From NCBI GenBank assembly GCA_017398245.1, contig JAFQGN010000261.1:1-6678 (forward strand): a stretch of 6,678 bases of DNA, in the 5' to 3' direction. The notes below the pieces were generated by a model. It had not been told where the DNA came from, did not search any database, and saw only the letters and a list, made by a program, of their open reading frames with translations. Shown in pieces: positions 1-5,697 of the stretch. Origin of the DNA: Clostridia bacterium (GTDB lineage: Bacteria > Bacillota_A > Clostridia > Christensenellales > Aristaeellaceae). Every line of letters starts with the position of its first letter. Positions within the stretch are counted from its first letter, which is position 1. A program made the translations under genes and the position numbers.

Positions 1-24
1 CAAAACGGTCACTATGTCCCATTT
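1..24 (+). repeat. Left arm of an imperfect inverted repeat bounding the AT-rich block
   Basis: Positions 1-24 match the reverse complement of 607-630 at 19 of 24 bases. The best core is TCACTATGTCCCATTT against TCATTATGTCCCGTTT (14 of 16). The arm overlaps the MGHSD codons of the fucU-like fragment and touches the window edge, so its outer limit is unknown. It could be a terminal inverted repeat, a recombination site, or a chance or assembly-related match. Confidence 0.4.
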
Positions 25-79
25 AGCATAATACCTTTAATAATTCTGGTGAAATAATTTTTGGAATTCCTTTTAACAT
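1..79 (-). pseudogene. 5' fragment of a FucU/RbsD-family sugar mutarotase gene with an in-frame stop
   Basis: Reading leftward from ATG at 79-77, the peptide is MLKGIPKIISPELLKVLC, then TAA at 25-23, then MGHSDRF in the same frame up to the window edge. This matches from memory the start of FucU (L-fucose mutarotase) and its RbsD relatives, where the segment reads roughly ISPELLKVLAEMGHGDE. The family interconverts sugar anomers (fucose or ribose) in the cytoplasm, and the histidine of the MGH motif is conserved. The stop sits exactly where the family has Glu, so one change from GAA to TAA would explain it. An RBS (AGGAGA) lies 5 bases upstream, and the start is 11 bases after the stop of the ComF-like gene, so the two look like one operon. 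The rest of the gene is outside the window. The family call is firm for so short a stretch. Whether the stop is a true mutation or a sequence error cannot be seen here. Confidence 0.7.
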
Positions 80-84
80 AATAT

Positions 85-90
85 TCTCCT
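85..90 (-). promoter_or_regulatory. Ribosome binding site of the fucU-like fragment
   Basis: On the minus strand AGGAGA lies 5 bases before the ATG at 79-77, directly after the ComF-like stop codon (93-91). A good RBS before a gene broken at codon 19 suggests the gene was intact until recently, or that the stop is an error. Confidence 0.65.
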
Positions 91-606
91 TTATCTATTA
101 TCCTTTGCAAAAGCAAGAGGAATTATATCCGTTGCGCCACTTTGATATAGAAGGTCTGCGCACGCCTTCATTGTTGAGCCAGAGGTGATAATATCGTCTA
201 CAATAAATAGCTTTTTACCTGAAACTGACGCATTTTTTGATAACTCATAGGATTGCTTTGCGTTTTCCTTGCGCTTTTCCTTGGATAAGGTTTTTTGTTC
301 TGCCGTTCCTACATTAATTAGCGTTTTAATGGTCTTTATTCCAAGTAGCTTTGAAATTTCAATCGCCATTCTTTTTGAATGGTCAAAGCCATATTTGCGT
401 TTACCACTTACACGTCTTGGTGTGTACGTAATTAAATAGTCCTTATAATCAATACCATGACGTAAGCAAAGTGATTTAAGATTCTTTACTATTTCGGTGG
501 CACAAAACTCGATTATATCTCTATTGTAATCCCTTTTTAGCTTAAATACAAGATTATTTAGGGGTAAATTTGATTTTGCATCGTAAAAAACGCGACTTTT
601 GGCCCG
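91..606 (-). pseudogene. 5'-truncated ComF-family phosphoribosyltransferase
   Basis: The last ~170 residues of a ComF-type protein are readable on the minus strand. The PRPP-binding loop LFIVDDIITSGST is at 210-172. Upstream of it are the family's usual signatures: a TPRR...GFDHSKRMA segment, like the 'RGFNQA.LA' block, and an EQKTLSKEKRKENAK segment, like the 'Q..L...R..N' block. ComF proteins normally begin with a four-cysteine zinc ribbon of about 50-60 residues. None is present. Recognisable sequence starts at about RAKSRVFYDAK (~606), exactly where AT-rich DNA gives way to GC-rich DNA. The reading frame stays open to 981 only because it runs antisense through dnaE, and there is no Met or credible RBS near the junction. 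ComF is linked to DNA uptake in competent bacteria, but many family members are uncharacterised. GC is about 35%, far below the flank. It is a gene fragment, or a whole gene cut by a chimeric join; the exact 5' limit is uncertain by about 10-20 bases. Confidence 0.75.
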
Positions 607-630
607 AAACGGGACATAATGAGCGAATTG
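598..630. other. Composition junction: low-GC foreign block to high-GC host sequence
   Basis: Left of about 600, lines of 60 bases run near 28-45% GC. Right of it dnaE runs near 60-67%. The junction also truncates the ComF-like gene and holds one arm of the inverted repeat. It marks an insertion or recombination boundary, or a chimeric contig join. Confidence 0.6.
607..630 (-). repeat. Right arm of the imperfect inverted repeat at the AT-rich/GC-rich junction
   Basis: This is the partner of 1-24. It lies precisely where composition changes and where ComF similarity ends. No transposase or target-site duplication could be identified, so I do not assign it to an insertion sequence family. Confidence 0.4.
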
Positions 631-732
631 CGCGCAGGGCTTGACAAACCCGCGCCCATTCGCCCTCTTCAAAACCGTGCAAAACGGGTATATGAAAAGA
701 AACGACCGACAGTTCGCAGGAGGAGAGAGAGC
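631..732 (+). promoter_or_regulatory. dnaE leader region with RBS at 718-723
   Basis: This 102-base leader ends in AGGAGG at 718-723, 9 bases before the ATG at 733. That fixes the start there rather than at the in-frame ATG at 619, which has no RBS and adds a non-homologous peptide. A TTGACA hexamer at 641-646 resembles a -35 box, but no convincing -10 lies 16-18 bases downstream, so the promoter itself is not located. Confidence 0.6.
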
Positions 733-3700
733 ATGTTTGCGCATCTGCATTTGCATACGGAATACAGCCTGCTCGACGGCGCGTGCCGCATCAAAGGGCT
801 GGTCAAGCGCGTGAAGGAGCTTGGCATGACCTCCTGCGCCATTACGGACCACGGCGCGATGTACGGCGCGGTCGATTTTTATAAGGCCATGAAGGAAGAG
901 GGCCTGCACCCTGTCATCGGGTGCGAGGTCTATGTCTGCCCGGATATGGACGATAAGCAGCAAAACAGGGGCTACGGGCATCTTACGCTGCTGGTGGAAA
1001 ACGAAACAGGCTATAAAAACCTGATCAAGCTGGTCAGTCAGGGGTTCACAAGGGGCTTTTATTATAAGCCGAGGGTGGATTACGCCCTTTTGCGCCAGTA
1101 TTCCGAAGGACTCATCGCGCTTTCAGGCTGCCTTTCGGGCGATATCCCGCGCGCGCTGATCGACGGGCGCGAGCAGGACGCGCGCAAGCTGGCCGACCTT
1201 TACATGGAGATCTTCGGCGAGGATCATTTTTACATCGAAGTGCAGAACCACGGCCTGCGCGAGCAGGTGCAGATCCTGCCGCGCCTGCTGGCCCTGGCAA
1301 ACGAAAAGGGCCTGCAGGTGGTGGCCACGAACGACTGCCACTATCTCACCCGCGAGGACGCCGAGGCGCAGGAAGTGCTCATGTGCATCCAGACGGGCAA
1401 GACGCTTTCGGACGAAAACCGCATGCGCATGGAGACTGACCAGCTCTATGTCAAAAGCGAGGAAGAAATGCGCGCCATTTTCCCCAATATTCCCGAGGCG
1501 ATCGATCGGACGGAGGAGATCGCGCAGCGCTGCCGGTTTGATTTTGACTTTTCACATACGCATCTGCCCCATTACCCGCTGCCGGAGGGCCGCGAGCCCT
1601 ACGAATACATGCGCGAGATCTGTGAAAGGGGCTTTGCCAAGTTTTATACCCCGGACAGGACGGACGCGCGCGAGCGGCTGGAGTACGAGCTTTCGGTCAT
1701 TTCGCGCATGGGCTATGTGGATTACTATTTGATCGTATGGGATTTTGTGCACTACGCCAAGACGCACGGCATTCTCGTCGGGCCGGGGCGCGGCTCCGGC
1801 GCAGCCTCGATCGCGGCGTACTGCATGGGCATCACCAGCGTGGAGCCGCTGCAGTACAACCTCGTCTTTGAGCGCTTTCTGAACCCGGAGCGCATCTCCA
1901 TGCCCGATTTTGATATCGATTTCGACGATCGCAGGAGAGGCGAGGTCATCGAATACGTGGCCGAAAAATACGGCCAGAACCACGTGGCGCAGATCATCAC
2001 CTTTGGTACGATGGCGGCCAAGGCCGTGGTGCGCGACGTGGGCCGCGTGATGGACGTGAGCTATCAGGACACGGATCGCGTGGCCAAGATGATCCCCTTT
2101 GCGCTGGGCATGACGCTGGACAATGCGCTGAGCATCAGCCCGGAACTGAAAAAGGCATACGAAAACGAGGAAATGGTGCGCAGGCTCATTGACATGGCGC
2201 GCAAGCTGGAGGGCATGCCCCGCCATGCGAGCACCCATGCCGCGGGCGTTCTGATCACGGCGGCGCCGGTGGACGAATACGTGCCGCTGCAGACGAACGA
2301 CGAAGTGGTGACCACGCAGTTCCCGATGGGAACGCTGGAAGCGCTGGGCCTTTTGAAGATGGACTTTCTGGGCCTGAGGACGCTGACGGTCATCGGCGAT
2401 ACGCTGGAAATGATGAAAGAGGCCGGCGGGCCGGAAATGCTGCCCGAGGACATCCCCATGGACGATACGGCGGTGTATGAAATGATCTCCTCCGGCGAGA
2501 CGGACGGCGTGTTCCAGCTGGAAAGCGGCGGCATGCGGCAGTTTATTGCTAATATGAAGCCGGGAAACCTGGAAGACATCATCGCTGCGGTCTCGCTGTA
2601 CCGGCCCGGGCCGATGGACTCGATCCCGAGGTTCATCGAAGGCAAGCGGAACCCGGAAAAGGTGCACTATGAAACGCCGAAGCTCAAGCCGATTCTGGAC
2701 GTGACCTACGGCTGCATGGTGTATCAGGAGCAGGTCATGCAGATCGTGCGCGATATTGCGGGCTATTCTATGGGCCGAAGCGACCTTGTGCGCCGCGCGA
2801 TGGCGAAGAAGAAGCACGATGTGATGATGAAGGAAAAGGAGTACTTCATCAACGGTCTGGTGGAAAACGGAGAGGTCATCGTGCCGGGCGCGGTGCGCAA
2901 CGGCGTGGCGCGGGAGATCGCCGAGCAGCTGTTTGACGAAATGACCGCGTTTTCCAGCTATGCGTTCAACAAGCCGCACGCCGCCTGCTATGCGGTGGTG
3001 GCCGTGCAGACGGGCTGGCTGAAGGTATACTGGCCGCGGCAGTATTTCGCCGCGCTGATGAACAGCTATAACGGGAACACGGAAAAGGTGGCCTACTACA
3101 TTCAATACTGCCGCAGGCACGGCATGCAGGTGCTCAAACCGGATATCCAGCGCTCGCGCGAGGGGTTCTGGGTGGATCCGCATGAGGACAGCGCGATCCG
3201 ATTTGGACTCGATGCAGTTAAGAGCGTCGGCCACAATGCGGTGAAGGCCATCATCGCCGAACGAGAAAAGGGCGGGCCGTTCCGCGATCTGTTTGATTTT
3301 ATACGCCGCATGCCCGATGGCGCGGTGAACAAGAAGGCTGTGGAATGCCTGATCCAGTCCGGCGCGATGGACAGCCTGCCCGGCACGCGCAGCCAGAAGC
3401 TGGCTGTGTTCGAAAAGGCGATGGACGCGAACGCAAAGTCTCGCAAGAGCATGGTTGACGGGCAGATTTCGCTGTTCGGCGGCATGTTCGGCGCGCAGGA
3501 GCCCGAATCGCAAAAGATGCTGGAGCTTACGGAGTTCCCGCTGCGAACTCTGCTCGCCATGGAAAAAGAGATGACCGGCGTGTACATTTCCGGGCATCCG
3601 CTGGACGAATATGCCGACGAGCTTTCCAAGCTGGAGATCAATTCGCGCTTCCTCAGCGGCCTTGCCGAGGAGGAGGACGGCGGCCTGCGCTACGACGGAC

Positions 3701-4143
3701 AGTATGTGCGCATGGGCGGCATGATCATCGAAAAGCGGAGCAAGGCCACGCGTTCGGGCAATTTGATGGGCTTTATCACACTGGAGGACTTGTACGGTTC
3801 CACCGAATCGCTTATTTTCCCGAAGGTGTTTGAGCGGGTGCAGCCGTTTTTGGATACCGAGGACCCTGTGGTGGTGACTGGACGGCTTTCGATCCGCGAG
3901 GAAGAGGCGCCAAAGCTGCTTCTGGACAATGTGGAGCCGCTTGAGCACGGCATGGACCTGACTGCGCCGGTAAAACCGGTGGAGCGCAGGCAGAAGCGCA
4001 ATTTCATGCCCGATTTGACCCGTATGCGGGCGGGGAAAGCGTATTCTCTGCGCCGGAGCGCATCGAAACGGATGCGAGCGGCGCGCCTATTCTGCCGGAA
4101 GCCCCGTTTGAGGGCGCTCTGCGGCAGGAGCCGAAGCCGATGA
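733..4143 (+). CDS. dnaE: DNA polymerase III alpha subunit DnaE, main part, frameshifted near the 3' end
   Basis: This is the C-family replicative polymerase, which extends primers on the chromosome in the cytoplasm. Domain order is normal. The PHP domain (about 1-270) has HLHLHTEYSLLDG at 4-16, TDHG at 38-41, CE at 64-65, H83 and NDCH at 200-203. The palm and fingers have GPGRGSG at 350-356 and PDFDIDF with catalytic D394 and D396. The third catalytic aspartate is D544, in KMDFLGL. A helix-hairpin-helix segment lies near 823-870. A consensus beta-clamp binding motif, QISLF, is at 911-915, and the OB fold spans about 992-1070. The start has a strong AGGAGG. The frame ends after 1136 residues, but about the last 55 (after ~1081) are an arginine-rich tail unlike any DnaE. 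The true linker and C-terminal domain continue in the -1 frame to 4379. Rejoined at one added base the protein would be 1215 residues. The PHP metal ligands look intact, unlike E. coli. Family identity is certain; whether the frame break is real is open. Confidence 0.97.
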   Translation: MFAHLHLHTEYSLLDGACRIKGLVKRVKELGMTSCAITDHGAMYGAVDFYKAMKEEGLHPVIGCEVYVCPDMDDKQQNRGYGHLTLLVENETGYKNLIKLVSQGFTRGFYYKPRVDYALLRQYSEGLIALSGCLSGDIPRALIDGREQDARKLADLYMEIFGEDHFYIEVQNHGLREQVQILPRLLALANEKGLQVVATNDCHYLTREDAEAQEVLMCIQTGKTLSDENRMRMETDQLYVKSEEEMRAIFPNIPEAIDRTEEIAQRCRFDFDFSHTHLPHYPLPEGREPYEYMREICERGFAKFYTPDRTDARERLEYELSVISRMGYVDYYLIVWDFVHYAKTHGILVGPGRGSGAASIAAYCMGITSVEPLQYNLVFERFLNPERISMPDFDIDFDDRRRGEVIEYVAEKYGQNHVAQIITFGTMAAKAVVRDVGRVMDVSYQDTDRVAKMIPFALGMTLDNALSISPELKKAYENEEMVRRLIDMARKLEGMPRHASTHAAGVLITAAPVDEYVPLQTNDEVVTTQFPMGTLEALGLLKMDFLGLRTLTVIGDTLEMMKEAGGPEMLPEDIPMDDTAVYEMISSGETDGVFQLESGGMRQFIANMKPGNLEDIIAAVSLYRPGPMDSIPRFIEGKRNPEKVHYETPKLKPILDVTYGCMVYQEQVMQIVRDIAGYSMGRSDLVRRAMAKKKHDVMMKEKEYFINGLVENGEVIVPGAVRNGVAREIAEQLFDEMTAFSSYAFNKPHAACYAVVAVQTGWLKVYWPRQYFAALMNSYNGNTEKVAYYIQYCRRHGMQVLKPDIQRSREGFWVDPHEDSAIRFGLDAVKSVGHNAVKAIIAEREKGGPFRDLFDFIRRMPDGAVNKKAVECLIQSGAMDSLPGTRSQKLAVFEKAMDANAKSRKSMVDGQISLFGGMFGAQEPESQKMLELTEFPLRTLLAMEKEMTGVYISGHPLDEYADELSKLEINSRFLSGLAEEEDGGLRYDGQYVRMGGMIIEKRSKATRSGNLMGFITLEDLYGSTESLIFPKVFERVQPFLDTEDPVVVTGRLSIREEEAPKLLLDNVEPLEHGMDLTAPVKPVERRQKRNFMPDLTRMRAGKAYSLRRSASKRMRAARLFCRKPRLRALCGRSRSR
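3945..4139 (+). other. dnaE frame-change interval (-1), likely near the AAAA run at 3972-3975
   Basis: The C-terminal frame has a TGA at 3942-3944 and is open from there to 4379, so the shift must fall between 3945 and 4139. In that frame 3981-4139 encodes an acidic linker typical of DnaE (for example GGESVFSAPERIETDASGAP), while the upstream frame gives a basic, Arg-rich peptide. The only A run in the plausible zone is AAAA at 3972-3975, in the codons for V1080-K1081. It sits within a small CCGG-TAAAA-CCGG hairpin. One missing A there restores a full-length protein. A classical X XXY YYZ slippery heptamer is not present. Confidence 0.8.
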
Positions 4144-4379
4144 CGGAGCTGCGGCAGGTGGGGCCGGCGAAGACGCTGTATCTGAAGCTGGCGGACGGGT
4201 CGCTTCTGGAGCAGGTGAAGGGAATTCTCAGGCAGACGCCGGGCGACATGCGTGTGGTTTTGCGTCTGGATGCGGAGCAGAAAACGCTGGCCGCGCCGCG
4301 CGATTTGTATGTCGCGCCGGGGTACAACGCGCAGGCGCTCAAGCTTTTGCTGGGCGCGGGCAATGTGAAGGAGAAATAA
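4140..4379 (+). CDS. dnaE: DnaE C-terminal domain, out of frame with the main dnaE ORF
   Basis: The 79-residue ORF starts at ATG 4140, in ATGA overlap with the TGA of the main dnaE frame. It encodes the terminal DnaE domain: a KTLYLKL strand, a helix with EQVKGILRQTPGDM, then VVLRLDAEQKTLAAPRDLYV and a final helix. Known DnaE proteins carry this module directly after the OB fold and a linker, where it contributes to contacts with tau and other holoenzyme parts. The frame is open upstream to 3945 and reads as linker, so ATG 4140 is probably not a natural start. No RBS of note precedes it, although coupling through the ATGA overlap could in principle let it be made as a separate peptide. Most likely it is the 3' end of a single dnaE gene interrupted by an indel or a sequencing error. 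Confidence 0.85.
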   Translation: MTELRQVGPAKTLYLKLADGSLLEQVKGILRQTPGDMRVVLRLDAEQKTLAAPRDLYVAPGYNAQALKLLLGAGNVKEK

Positions 4380-4385
4380 GGTACA

Positions 4386-4427
4386 TTGGGAACCCCCTTT
4401 CTTCAGGAGAAGAAAGGGGGTTCCCAA
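4386..4427 (+). terminator. Long perfect hairpin right after dnaE (18-bp stem, 6-base loop)
   Basis: Left arm 4386-4403 and right arm 4410-4427 are exact reverse complements around the loop CAGGAG. The hairpin begins 7 bases after the dnaE stop. No T-run follows, so it is not a standard intrinsic terminator. It may protect the 3' end of the mRNA, act as a Rho-type or processing barrier, or be part of the intergenic repeat array. Its inner core CTTTCTT/AAGAAAG is shared with the hairpin at 4917-4958. A weaker 6-bp stem, CTCCCC/GGGGAG, follows at 4431-4458. Confidence 0.6.
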
Positions 4428-4462
4428 GCTCTCCCCGAAAGAAGCCTGTTGAGGGGAGGGAA

Positions 4463-4516
4463 GGTTTCTATCGAAAGGCAAAAAGCCCGGCAACGCATAT
4501 TACGCGGGCCGGGCTT
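4463..4516 (+). repeat. Intergenic hairpin repeat, direct copy 1
   Basis: This unit aligns in the same orientation with 4607-4663: GGTTTC, an A-rich GAAAGG segment, then a CCCGGC...CGCATA...CGCGG...CCGGGCTT hairpin. About 27 of 34 bases match across the hairpin part. The changes keep the ends of the stem paired. It is the left module of a composite intergenic repeat. Confidence 0.7.
4480..4516 (-). terminator. Intrinsic terminator for leftward transcription
   Basis: On the minus strand a 9-bp stem, AAGCCCGGC (4516-4508) with GCCGGGCTT (4491-4483), is followed by a T-run (five T, 4484-4480, the first two within the stem). This is a plausible end for transcripts from the leftward S24-regulator operon. 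It also blocks antisense reading into dnaE. The hairpin is part of repeat copy 1. Confidence 0.55.
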
Positions 4517-4529
4517 GTGTTATGGAACA

Positions 4530-4592
4530 GGGGAACGTCAGGGGCGCTGCCCCTGAAACCCTGCCAAAGGACTTTCAGCCCTTTGGGATCCC
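4530..4592 (+). repeat. Composite palindromic repeat, forward copy
   Basis: The unit starts GGGGAACGTCAGGGGC and ends GGGATCCC. It holds two hairpins: TCAGGGGC/GCCCCTGA (4538-4545 with 4549-4556) and CCAAAGG/CCTTTGG (4564-4570 with 4580-4586). Its sequence reappears as a reverse complement at 4778-4841. A further small stem, TCCCA/TGGGA, follows at 4589-4603. It has no coding capacity and looks like a REP-type mobile intergenic palindrome. Confidence 0.75.
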
Positions 4593-4606
4593 ATTTTATG
4601 GGAAGT

Positions 4607-4663
4607 GGTTTTCTGCAAAAGAAAGGTGCAACCCGGCTGCGCATACTGCGCGGACCGGGCTTT
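4607..4663 (+). repeat. Intergenic hairpin repeat, direct copy 2
   Basis: This is the second copy of the 4463-4516 unit. Its hairpin is CCCGG (4632-4636) with CCGGG (4655-4659), enclosing a second perfect stem GCGCA/TGCGC (4639-4643 with 4647-4651) and a 3-base loop. Different loop bases but kept pairing, compared with copy 1, point to selection on structure or to mobility of a structured unit. Only three T follow, so it is a poor terminator. Confidence 0.7.
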
Positions 4664-4706
4664 GATAGGAATCGAATTTGTTGTACAAAAGAATATGAGC
4701 ATAACG

Positions 4707-4745
4707 AAAGGCTGGCCCATGCGGTACGCGTAGCCAGCCTTTTTT
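4707..4745 (+). terminator. Rho-independent terminator, rightward
   Basis: A 10-bp perfect stem AAAGGCTGGC (4707-4716) with GCCAGCCTTT (4733-4742) holds a 16-base loop with an inner GCG/CGC pair. It is followed by the T-run ending at 4745. It is the best plus-strand terminator in the window, about 330 bases after the dnaE stop. It could end dnaE transcripts or a short non-coding transcript from within 4380-4700. Confidence 0.8.
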
Positions 4746-4777
4746 ATTAGTTGGTAGAGAATGCATACCCCATAGAC

Positions 4778-4841
4778 GGGATTCTCAAGGGATGAAATCC
4801 CTTGAGCGGAGGTTCGGGGGCAGAGCCCCTGACGTTTCCCC
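4778..4841 (-). repeat. Composite palindromic repeat, inverted copy
   Basis: Read on the minus strand, it begins GGGGAAACGTCAGGGGC and matches the forward copy at 4530-4592 along its length, with a few indels. Its own hairpins are GGGGC/GCCCC (4817-4821 with 4825-4829) and a 10-bp CTCAAGGGAT/ATCCCTTGAG (4784-4793 with 4797-4806, 3-base loop). Beyond 4841 a degenerate CGGGCTTGTG-type hairpin module (about 4839-4870) continues the same module order as in the forward copy. Confidence 0.75.
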
Positions 4842-4916
4842 GGCCACGCAGTGCGGGCTGGGCTTGTGTGACCGGTATGTGAATGATAACCCCCAAATGG
4901 TTTCTTTGGGAGGGGT

Positions 4917-4958
4917 GTGGGGAGGGGCTTTCTTTTCCGAAAGAAAGCCCCTCCCCAC
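4917..4958 (-). terminator. Long perfect hairpin after the S24-regulator gene (19-bp stem, 4-base loop)
   Basis: Arms 4917-4935 and 4940-4958 are exact reverse complements around TCCG. The hairpin begins 10 bases past the stop of the leftward regulator gene. As with the dnaE hairpin, no T-run follows in either direction. It resembles 4386-4427 in placement, stem length and CTTTCTT/AAGAAAG core, so the two are probably related elements that terminate, stabilise or insulate convergent transcripts. Confidence 0.6.
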
Positions 4959-4968
4959 ATATATGCAA

Positions 4969-5697
4969 TTACAGCGTCCTCTCGAGGCGGATGCACTGGC
5001 CGACGAAGACGAGTTCCTTGAGCGGAACGGTCTCGGCCTTGAACTCGCGATCATAGGACTGGAGCAGCACCATGGCGCCGGGCATCTTTTTGACCTTGCG
5101 GGCCACGCGCATTTCGCCGCGGCGCACGATCATGATGGCGTCGTCCACCGGCACAGCCTGCGGAACGACGAGCAGCAGGTCTCCCGCCCAGATGCGGAAG
5201 CCGGAGAGGGAATCGTCCGGCACGCGGAAGAAAGTGACCTTGTCCGGATGGCCGCCTTCGATCTTGCCGCCGACGACGGGGCACATGCGGTGATCGATGA
5301 CCACGCCGTCCTCGCCCATGATCGGCACGCGCTTGAGCACGCCGCCGAGGGCGTCCAGCCAGGAATTCGCGCCTTCGACGACATCCTGCTTTTCGGGCTC
5401 GGTAAGGGGCTTTTCGGGCGTTTCGGCCGCGATGATATAGGGGCGCGGCTTCGGACGGAGCTTGACCGGGCCTTCGTTGGCGGCGTCGAGCTCGGCGGAC
5501 ATGGGGGTGACGCTGCCCTCGGCGCCGAGCGCCTTCATGATGCGCTGGCTCTGATCGTCGCTGACGATACGGGTGCCCATTTCGATGGCCTTGATCACGT
5601 TTTCGGCCATGCCGACCTTTTTGGCCAGCTGTTTTTCAGTCATACCCTTTTTCAGGCGCGCTTCGCGGATGATCGCGCCCATGCGGCTGCCGTTCAT
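4969..5697 (-). CDS. XRE-type regulator with degenerate S24 (LexA/CI-like) domain
   Basis: This is a 242-residue cytoplasmic DNA-binding protein. The N-terminal helix-turn-helix is at about 6-58 (RMGAIIREARLKKGM, then QLAKKVGMAENVIKAIE). A proline- and charge-rich linker spans about 72-105. The C-terminal half follows the LexA/phage repressor fold: VPIMGEDG at 124-131, VPDDSLSGFRIWAGDLLLV at 159-177 with Ser163, and GEMRVARKVKK at 194-204. In LexA-type proteins Ser and a Lys in 'VKRL' form the self-cleavage dyad. Here the aligned position is Ala199, and the Ala-Gly (or Cys-Gly) cleavage site expected near 128-131 is absent. I infer a repressor that does not cleave itself, perhaps using the fold only for dimerisation or sensing. 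The start is set by GGAGG 10 bases upstream. The ATG overlaps the stop of the upstream gene (ATGA), which indicates translational coupling. Target genes are unknown. Confidence 0.85.
   Translation of the reverse strand: MNGSRMGAIIREARLKKGMTEKQLAKKVGMAENVIKAIEMGTRIVSDDQSQRIMKALGAEGSVTPMSAELDAANEGPVKLRPKPRPYIIAAETPEKPLTEPEKQDVVEGANSWLDALGGVLKRVPIMGEDGVVIDHRMCPVVGGKIEGGHPDKVTFFRVPDDSLSGFRIWAGDLLLVVPQAVPVDDAIMIVRRGEMRVARKVKKMPGAMVLLQSYDREFKAETVPLKELVFVGQCIRLERTL

Larger units (their letters stand above)
4380..4968. other. Gene-free convergent intergenic region filled with hairpin repeats
   Basis: These 589 bases separate the convergent dnaE and regulator genes. I find no supportable gene here: open frames have no RBS, run through perfect palindromes and match nothing I know. 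Nearly the whole stretch is accounted for by hairpins and repeat copies. The least structured part is about 4664-4706 and 4746-4777. Confidence 0.7.

Noticed and set aside
607..640. A second fucU fragment on the plus strand (ETGHNERIA)
   Set aside because: Only about four residues agree with the MGHxD motif. The sequence before and after is unlike FucU and soon meets a stop.
641..669. sigma-70-type promoter for dnaE beginning at TTGACA 641-646
   Set aside because: No TATAAT-like box occurs 16-18 bases downstream, so the hexamer alone is not enough.
1..687. CAAAACGG at 1-8 and 680-687 as a target-site duplication around the foreign block
   Set aside because: The right copy lies 50 bases outside the inverted-repeat arm, and an 8-base match in this span is easily due to chance.
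1552..3948. A 798-residue open frame antisense to dnaE
   Set aside because: It mirrors strong codon bias in a high-GC gene, has His/Arg/Ala-rich low-complexity composition, no RBS, and lies wholly over catalytic dnaE motifs.
3966..3981. Classical programmed -1 frameshift signal in dnaE
   Set aside because: The codons GTA AAA CCG do not form an X XXY YYZ heptamer, and the adjacent hairpin is only about 4 bp. Slippage on AAAA remains possible but an indel is simpler.
4380..4968. CRISPR array
   Set aside because: The repeats are few, palindromic, of different lengths, in both orientations, and have no regular spacers.
4517..4996. Small ORFs on both strands in the intergenic region
   Set aside because: They run through perfect palindromes and repeat copies, lack RBSs and resemble no protein.
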